This document shows, in pieces, positions 58,163 through 64,000 of a stretch of DNA of 64,000 bases; within the stretch, counting starts at the first letter, position 1; each line of letters starts with the position of its first letter. The stretch covers positions 8,969,177 to 9,033,176 of the forward strand of contig NC_092659.1 of the NCBI RefSeq assembly GCF_032118995.1, written 5' to 3'. Origin of the DNA: Asterias amurensis (taxonomy: Eukaryota > Echinodermata > Asteroidea > Forcipulatida > Asteriidae). The notes below the pieces were generated by a model. That model was not told the origin of the DNA. It saw only the letters and a list, made by a program, of their open reading frames with translations, and ran no database searches. The position numbers were made by a program, and so were the translations under genes.

Positions 58163-58924
58163 CTGTCGGAGAAGAACAAGAAGTTGACAGTTGTTATTCT
58201 CCCGACATCAAAGTATAGAATCCAATAATATTAAATGAGAAACAATAACATGGCAATAAAATAAACGTTAATATATACAGTGCTTATGCCTACGAGTTAT
58301 TCAAGGAATAAGGCAACTATAAATCCACAAACAGGGCGGGTTTCTCTCAGCCCCGGAATTAAACAATTAGAAAAAGACACATCGCTAGAAAATGTACATT
58401 AATGTCTAAGCGATTACTAACTAAGGCCATCAAATAACGATTGTAGTTGGATGGCATCATTAAAGAAAGAAATAATACAAAACAGTATTTCCTCTGGCAG
58501 GTTCCCGCCAAAACCTTCATGGCGTCCGCCATCTTGGAAAAGCCCAAATATTCAATTAAATAAACCTTGCAAACTGTGCAAAATATACCTAAAGAAATAT
58601 TACTCAAGAGCTCAACTATCTCTTTCTAATAACTCAAACTCATGTATAATAAATAAAGAAAGGTTAATGAAACTAAGTTCTGAAAAAGGGCGGAACTCCT
58701 GATTGCCGAATCTCAATTCTGAATCTTGCCAAAACAACATTAAAAAGTGGCTATAAATCTAAGCAAAATGTATAAAACAAGTATAAATGCAAGGTATTGT
58801 ATGAAGGTAAATGCAATTTATGATAAAGGGGAAATGTGAAATAAATAAAGAGAAAAGATCATTACCTGTCGGAGAAGAACAAGAAGTTGACAGTTGTTAT
58901 TCTCCCGACATCAAAGTATAGAAT
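58163..58924. repeat. 59-bp direct repeats flanking a 644-bp segment
   Basis: ctgtcggagaagaacaagaa then gttgacagttgttattctcc then cgacatcaaagtatagaat occurs identically at 58163-58221 and 58866-58924. Each repeat has weakly inverted ends (tgtcggagaa / ttctcccgaca). Nothing coding recognised between them; a ccgccatcttgg motif lies at about 58525. Confidence 0.88.
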
Positions 58925-59064
58925 GACCCGAATTGATAAATTTGAAAATAAAGCCACCGCTGGGGGCGCTTGAACCGGGGTTTATAGTGTGAATAAATGA
59001 ATATATTAAGTCAACAAAGAAGCATAAAAAATACGTTTTACACACGTTTTTCTGCCCGTCACAT

Positions 59065-59370
59065 AAGCATAAAATAACAAGCCTGTGAAAATTTGTTGCG
59101 AGTTGTGAGAAAATGATGAAAGGAAAAACACCTACATGTATGTTGGACGAATTTGTGTGCTTTCAGATAGGAATAAAAGACTTCTGGCTTGAAGACTTAT
59201 ATTATTTTAGTGAGAAATTGTCTGATTGTCTCTTTCTCAAAATCTATGCTACTTCAGTGGGAGCCGTTTCTCACAATGTTTATCAACAGCTCCCCAATGC
59301 TCGTTACCAAGTCAGTTTTAAATTAATAATTTGTTTTGAGTAATTACCAAACAAGTACCTTCCCTTTAAG
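59065..59370. mobile_element. MITE family C, copy 3, left-truncated
   Basis: ataagcataaaataacaagc, gtgagaaaatgatgaaagga, ttcagtgggagccgtttctc and the end taattaccaaacaagtacct. The left terminus is missing. Confidence 0.85.
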
Positions 59371-60281
59371 CAAAATATTAAAGTAGGTGAAAAGGAACCA
59401 ACACAAAGACACATTTTTTTATTATTTATTAAATCCATGAAAGGATGACCTGATGTATTCCACAAAGGTTTCCCTTCAGTTCAGTGGTTTGTGAAAAGGT
59501 ATTGGCAATTATACAATTCGACAACAAATTTTATCTGCACACCTTGAAAGGTAACTGTGCGTGTAGGCGTTTACTTGGCCATATGATAAAAGAGAAGAGT
59601 TTATAAATGAAATAATTTGCTTACCTGACATTCGAGCCCAGTTTTTTTCAAAAGACTGTATTGTTATATTGTACGCATACACTGTATTCAGGCATTACTG
59701 TACAATATACTAACAAGTGAATTTTTTTTGAAATTCTGTGCTCCACTAGCCTTTTCAGTGTTCACATGCAAACGATATTAGTTTACTAAAAAACATGGTC
59801 TTCATTTATTCTTTGAGGTTCCAAAATAGTATTAATAATAATAAAAACGTATACAAGTTGCTACATATAAAAAGAATAGAGAGCCTAAAAACCCATATTT
59901 ATAGGATTTAAAAAACCAAACGGTTCCAAATACCAGAGGTTTGCCTAAAGGAAACCTACTGCAGTTCCCTTGCTTTATGCATTACAGCTTCTCTAATGGT
60001 TCTCATTTTCTCCCAATGCCCACACAGAATGAATGCCAATAAGCTGGCTTCTAATGTAAGTTTGTCTCACTTTGTTGATTTTCCCTCGTCATTAATTCAG
60101 CCGAATCTTACGATGACCTTTCACTCAAGAGGAACCGGCGCTTATCCTAGTCCTCGTTTCCTTGATGGGTATTCACAAGGATTTCTCAAGGACTACAGAT
60201 GAGCAAGCCACAGGTCTCACTCTCTGTTGTTTCTTAACCCCTGGAGGAATATGAGATGCTCTTTAAAGGCACTGGGGTCGA
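59371..60281. other. No recognised feature
   Basis: AT-rich. A frame at 59996-60202 and a possible 30-bp exon-like piece near 60030-60060 are unsupported. Confidence 0.5.
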
Positions 60282-60665
60282 TTTAAAGGCACTGTACACG
60301 GTTGGTAATTGTCAAAGACCAGTGTTCTCACTTGGCGTATCGGCGAATCCCATCGTACGCATAAAATAACCAGCCTGTGAAAACTTGAGCACAATCTTGG
60401 TCTTCGAAGTTGCGAGAAAATGATGAAAGGAAAAACACCTCTGTTGGATGAATTTGTGTTCTTTCACATAGAAATAAAAGACTTCTGGCTTGAAGACGTT
60501 TTTAATTTAGTGAGAAATTGTCTCTTTCTCAAAATCTATGTTACTTCAGAGGGAGCCGTTTCCCACAATGTTTTATACTATCAACAGCTCTCCCATGCTG
60601 GTTACCAAGTCAGTTTTAAAGTTATTATTTGTTTTGAGTAACATGCACTTGTGCCTTCCCTTTAA
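60282..60665. mobile_element. MITE family C, copy 4
   Basis: Starts tttaaaggcactgtacacgg, ends tgtgccttccctttaag. Interior gcataaaataaccagcctgt, agagggagccgtttcccaca. Confidence 0.88.
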
Positions 60666-60667
60666 GC

Positions 60668-61180
60668 GCGATTTCACAAAGAGATAGGAGTTAGTCCTAG
60701 CTTAGGACTACATGTAGTCCTAGCAGATAAAACAAACTTCAGGCTATAATAATAATAACTTTCAATTTATATAGCGCCTTATAACTAACACTTAATTCTC
60801 TAAGCGCTTTACATTAGTGCCCTGGTCATAGGGCCAATAACATCCCTTTTTAATGTTTCTCAGCTCCCTTGGGAGCATACAACCTGGGCAACAGTTTATA
60901 TCGCTCCAAAGGCTTTTTCATTCACAATATCAACCTCTACCCTCGCAGGTACCCATTTATTCCCCTGGGTGAAGAGAAGCAATTATAGTAAAGTATCTTG
61001 CTCAAGGACACAAGTGTCACGACCGGGATTCAAACCCACACTGCGGTGAAAACGCACCAGAACTTGAATTCGATGCTCTTAACCACTCGGCCATGACACT
61101 CTACAGGGTAGTCCTAAGTTAGGATGAGTAACTCCTTCTAACTGGAGATAAAACTAATATTTAAACTCTTCTTGAAATCC
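60668..61180. mobile_element. MITE family L, split by a reverse SINE
   Basis: Left half gcgatttcacaaagagatag then tagtcctagcttaggacta; right half gggtagtcctaagttaggat then actcttcttgaaatcc. The halves match the intact copy at 8225-8353. Confidence 0.82.
60747..61103 (-). mobile_element. tRNA-derived SINE, reverse, nested in family L
   Basis: On the minus strand: gtcatggccgagtggttaag (A box), gtgggtttgaatcccggtcg (B box), acttgtgtccttgagcaaga (core), ggtgaagagaagc region, then gcgctatataaattgaaagt and (TTA)n. A fuller and better-preserved copy than 31964. Confidence 0.88.
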
Positions 61181-61189
61181 CTCCCTGGA

Positions 61190-61513
61190 CACATTTTTTG
61201 GTAATTGTCAGAGATCAGTATTCTCACTTGATGTATCCCAACATGCATAAAATAACAAACCTGTGAATTTTGTTTTACTCAATTGGTCTCCGCAGTAGCC
61301 AGAGAATAATGAAAGAAAAAACACCCATGTTACTCAAATGCCCGAAAAAGGCTTCAGTCCTGAAGTCTTTTAATATTTGAGTGAAAAATTACATCTTGTT
61401 TTATACTATCAATGTTTTATACCATCAACAGCTCTTCATTGCTCGGTACCAAGTAAGATTTTATGCTAACAATTATTTTGAGTAATTACCAAAAAGTGTC
61501 CAGTGCCTTTAAA
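61190..61513. mobile_element. MITE family C, copy 5
   Basis: Left part cctggacacattttttggta, interior atgcataaaataacaaacct and gctcggtaccaagtaagatt, right end aaaaagtgtccagtgccttt. The middle has lost part of the family palindrome. Confidence 0.82.
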
Positions 61514-61894
61514 ACAAACCTGCCCTCAGCACTCTTCATTTTCCAGGTTTTCTCTCATGAATTCTCAATTGGTACCAATGGGTAATGCCACTAAAAAAAA
61601 AAAAGAAAAAAAAAAACTCTCTGCATGTTCAGTGAGTGAGAGTTTTTTTGCCCTGGAGGAATCCTTAGATGTCCTTAATAAGTCAACCTGCAGCATCTTC
61701 CTCCCCTTGCTAGATTATTTTCATCCTTTCTGCTCTCATGAATATCTGCAAGGAGTCTTGACACGCTCCTTAAAGGGGGGTACTTAACATTAATATTCAT
61801 TTACAGATGTGAAGCATATTGAGTAACATGTAAATATACAAAATGTATTATCTAAAATCATAGGAGGTGCCGCTGTCCAACCGTTTTCTTAATT

Positions 61895-62010
61895 TCGAAA
61901 AGGGCAATACTGTTTGAAAAATTTAAAGTCTATTCTGAGAATTTTTTGAAGGGACACAAAGGCCAATACCAGGGGCAACAGAGACCATGGCCTTCATTGC
62001 CTCTGTATAA
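61895..62010. mobile_element. Family H-related fragment
   Basis: cgaaaagggcaatactgttt, gaagggacacaaaggccaat and cattgcctctgtataattcc keep the word order of the reverse family H copies. No CAGGCCTG ends. Confidence 0.6.
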
Positions 62011-62102
62011 TTCCAAGGGCAGATCTCTCTCTCCTGCGCCAGGAGTGTGTTTCAGACAGACATTATATATGGCCACTATTATTATTATTAATAAGAGAAA
62101 GA

Positions 62103-62474
62103 TTAAAGCCATTATACACTTTCGGTAAACAGTATTGTCCAAGTCCCACACTTCGTGTATCACAACTTATATATAAAATAACAATCCTGTGGAAATTTAG
62201 GCTCAATCGGACATCGGAGTCGGGAGAAAATAACGGGAAAACCCACTCCTGTTTTCGCGCGTTTCGCCGTGTCATGACATGTGTTTATAACAAATCCGTA
62301 ATTCTCGTTAACGAGAATTTATATTGTTTTACCGTTTTCTCAAAAAGTAAAGCATTTCATGGACTAATATTTCAAGAGAAGTCTTTCACCATTACCTTCT
62401 GTAAACCCTGTAAATTATTTGTAAATCTGTGAACTTTTTTTTTTTTCTGTACCGAAAGGGTCCAATGGCTTTAA
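62103..62474. mobile_element. MITE family B, copy 7
   Basis: Starts ttaaagccattatacacttt, ends accgaaagggtccaatggct. Nearly identical to copy 1 (14475-14849), including the acaatcctgtggaaatttag and cactcctgttttcgcgcgtt variants, so the two are recent sisters. Confidence 0.93.
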
Positions 62475-62539
62475 GGTGTCCAAAAGGGGTGTCAAATATT
62501 CAGAGGCCCTCTCTGATGCATACACGTACCATCAAATTT

Positions 62540-62929
62540 TGTGTACAGTAATTGTCAAAGACCAGTCTTCTCACTTGCTGTATCTCAACATATGCATAAA
62601 ATAACAAACCTGTGAAAATTTGAGCTGGATTGATCGTCTGAGTTGTGAGATAACTATGAAAGAAAAGACACCCTTGTCACACAAATTTGTGTGCTTTCAG
62701 ACGCTTGATTTCGAGACCTGAAAATCAAATTCTGATGTCTCGAAATCAAATACAAATATTTTAGTGGAAAATTACTTCTTTCTCGAAAACACTGTTACTT
62801 CGGAGGGAGCCGTTTCTCACAATGTTTTAGACTATCAACAGCTCTCCATTGCTTGTTACAAGTAAGTTTTAATGCTTACAAAAATAACAGTTATTTTGAG
62901 TAATTATCAATAGTGTCCAGTGCCTTTAA
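62540..62929. mobile_element. MITE family C, copy 6
   Basis: Left terminus decayed (gtacagtaattgtcaaagac). Palindrome tcgagacctgaaaatcaaat/ctgatgtctcgaaatcaaat. Right end atcaatagtgtccagtgcct. Confidence 0.88.
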
Positions 62930-63190
62930 GGCAACATACCACATCCTTCATTACTCCCTCGCAATCTCCCTGAGCCATGACTACCCTGTAGGGAGGAGAG
63001 TGTCGTCTATTGTCTCTCGTGCTGTTAACTTGCTATTAATGCTGATTAGAGTAATGCAATGGGGCGGTAAGCTCTACCCTTGCCCAATTAATGCAGGATA
63101 GAATTAAGGGCCTTGGTTGAGTGTTAACAAGCCTGCGTCATTTAATATGTAGGTGAGTTTCAAAACTCTCAGGAAACTAGACACATAATC

Positions 63191-63640
63191 ATTAAAGGGT
63201 ATTGGTACCTTTTGTTGATAGAGTTTTTGGGCCATGAAGACACAACTATTGAGGGGTTTTGGAAACTTTTGTAGGTCACGTTTGTGGCCATGACTTGAAT
63301 CCCTACTCACTGTGAATGAAGATGTTTGTAATATAAATTACCTGTAGAAGTTTCGGCTTTGTATCTAGCCGCCAAGTTAAAACAAAAAAAGGGGGAAAAT
63401 CACAGAGCATTGTTTTCAGGAGAGTCGCATAAATATGTTGTTCATGCTAAAATAATGTTCGTCTCCTGAGATGAATTTTGTTGTTGGTGACATTGTTTTA
63501 ATCTATTCTCAAAAACTACAGCACGTAAAGTAATGTTTTAAAGGAAGCTTTCTACCATTGTTATCTTTAAACTATGTAAATTTACATATATGTGTAAGTC
63601 TGTGGACTTTTGTGTTTGTGTCATACCCATACCCTTTAAA
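63191..63640. mobile_element. MITE family E, copy 2
   Basis: Starts attaaagggtattggtacct and ends catacccataccctttaaa. Interior atgctaaaataatgttcgtc and gtaagtctgtggacttttgt parallel 52656-53034. Confidence 0.82.
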
Positions 63641-63813
63641 AGCTGACATACAGGGCACATGTTTGAAGGTGTTACAATCATTATTGTGGATATCATGAAT
63701 ACTTTTACATTATTAAAGATAAGTTAACAGTCCTCTCGTTCATGATAGCCTCACTGTCATTAATATGCAATGAGTTATAGAACATGCTGCATTCTGTAGA
63801 CAGCTTCATGAAC

Positions 63814-64000
63814 TTAAAGGAACACGTTGCCTTGGATCGGACGAGTTGGTCAAAACGAAAGCGTTTGTAACCGTTTTTTATATAATGCATATGGTTGGAA
63901 AGATGTTTTAAAAGTAGAATACAATGATCCACACAAGTTTGCCTCAAATTTGCGTGGTTTTCCTTCTACTGTGCGAACTAACACGGTCGGCCATTTATGG
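63814..64000. mobile_element. Family D foldback element, cut by the window edge
   Basis: ttaaaggaacacgttgcctt, ttggatcggacgagttggtc, aagatgttttaaaagtagaa and the last bases cacggtcggccatttatgg match the left arm of 38483-38874 up to just before its centre. The other arm, if present, lies beyond 64000. Confidence 0.9.

Noticed and set aside
58359..58607. Minus-strand frame starting at an aagatggcggacgcc motif
   Set aside because: The ATG context is attractive, but the encoded sequence has no family features and no donor follows the first codons.
60030..60060. Tiny exon between cacacag and gtaagt
   Set aside because: About 30 bp with splice-like flanks, but no neighbouring exons and no recognisable protein. 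Chance is likely.

Overview
The window is animal nuclear DNA. It has multi-exon genes with GT/AG introns and very dense short inverted-repeat transposons, SINEs and LINE fragments, with no bacterial-style operons. The gene set (adhesion GPCR, RPL8, TTC14, a TMLHE-like dioxygenase, a probable tetraspanin) and the repeat types suggest a marine deuterostome invertebrate. An echinoderm such as a sea star is most likely; this is inference from general resemblance, not a database match.

Layout. 1-2400: a 33-34 bp satellite array interrupted by the 3' part of a Penelope-like element with a GIY-YIG domain, then a 14-bp minisatellite. 3225-7737 (+): the last three coding exons of an adhesion-type seven-helix receptor. 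11378-16368 (-): a complete RPL8 gene, 258 aa in five coding exons, plus a likely non-coding first exon near 16955-16982. 17465-28884 (+): a complete TTC14 gene, 1651 aa in eight exons, head-to-head with RPL8 across about 0.5 kb. 33019-38385 (-): a complete trimethyllysine-dioxygenase-like gene, 379 aa in six coding exons, with a probable leader exon at 39960-40290. 40640-42750: a 5'-truncated CR1/L2-like LINE. 44451-44528 (+): a single first coding exon that looks like a tetraspanin start; no later exon was recognised. 44529-64000: mainly repeats, including a second broken LINE (53236-55072) with another element inside it, segmental tandem duplications, and many MITE copies.

The genes are unrelated housekeeping or signalling loci: ribosome (RPL8), RNA-binding TPR/S1 protein (TTC14), carnitine synthesis (TMLHE-like) and membrane proteins. 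RPL8 and TTC14 probably share a bidirectional promoter. GPCR/RPL8 and TTC14/TMLHE are convergent pairs.

No undescribed multi-gene system was found. The unusual content is the transposon architecture: about a dozen inverted-repeat families, several with readable target-site duplications or nested insertions, and a triplicated exon end with splice donors inside TTC14. All splice models come from reading frame, splice consensus and remembered family sequence. No alignment was run.
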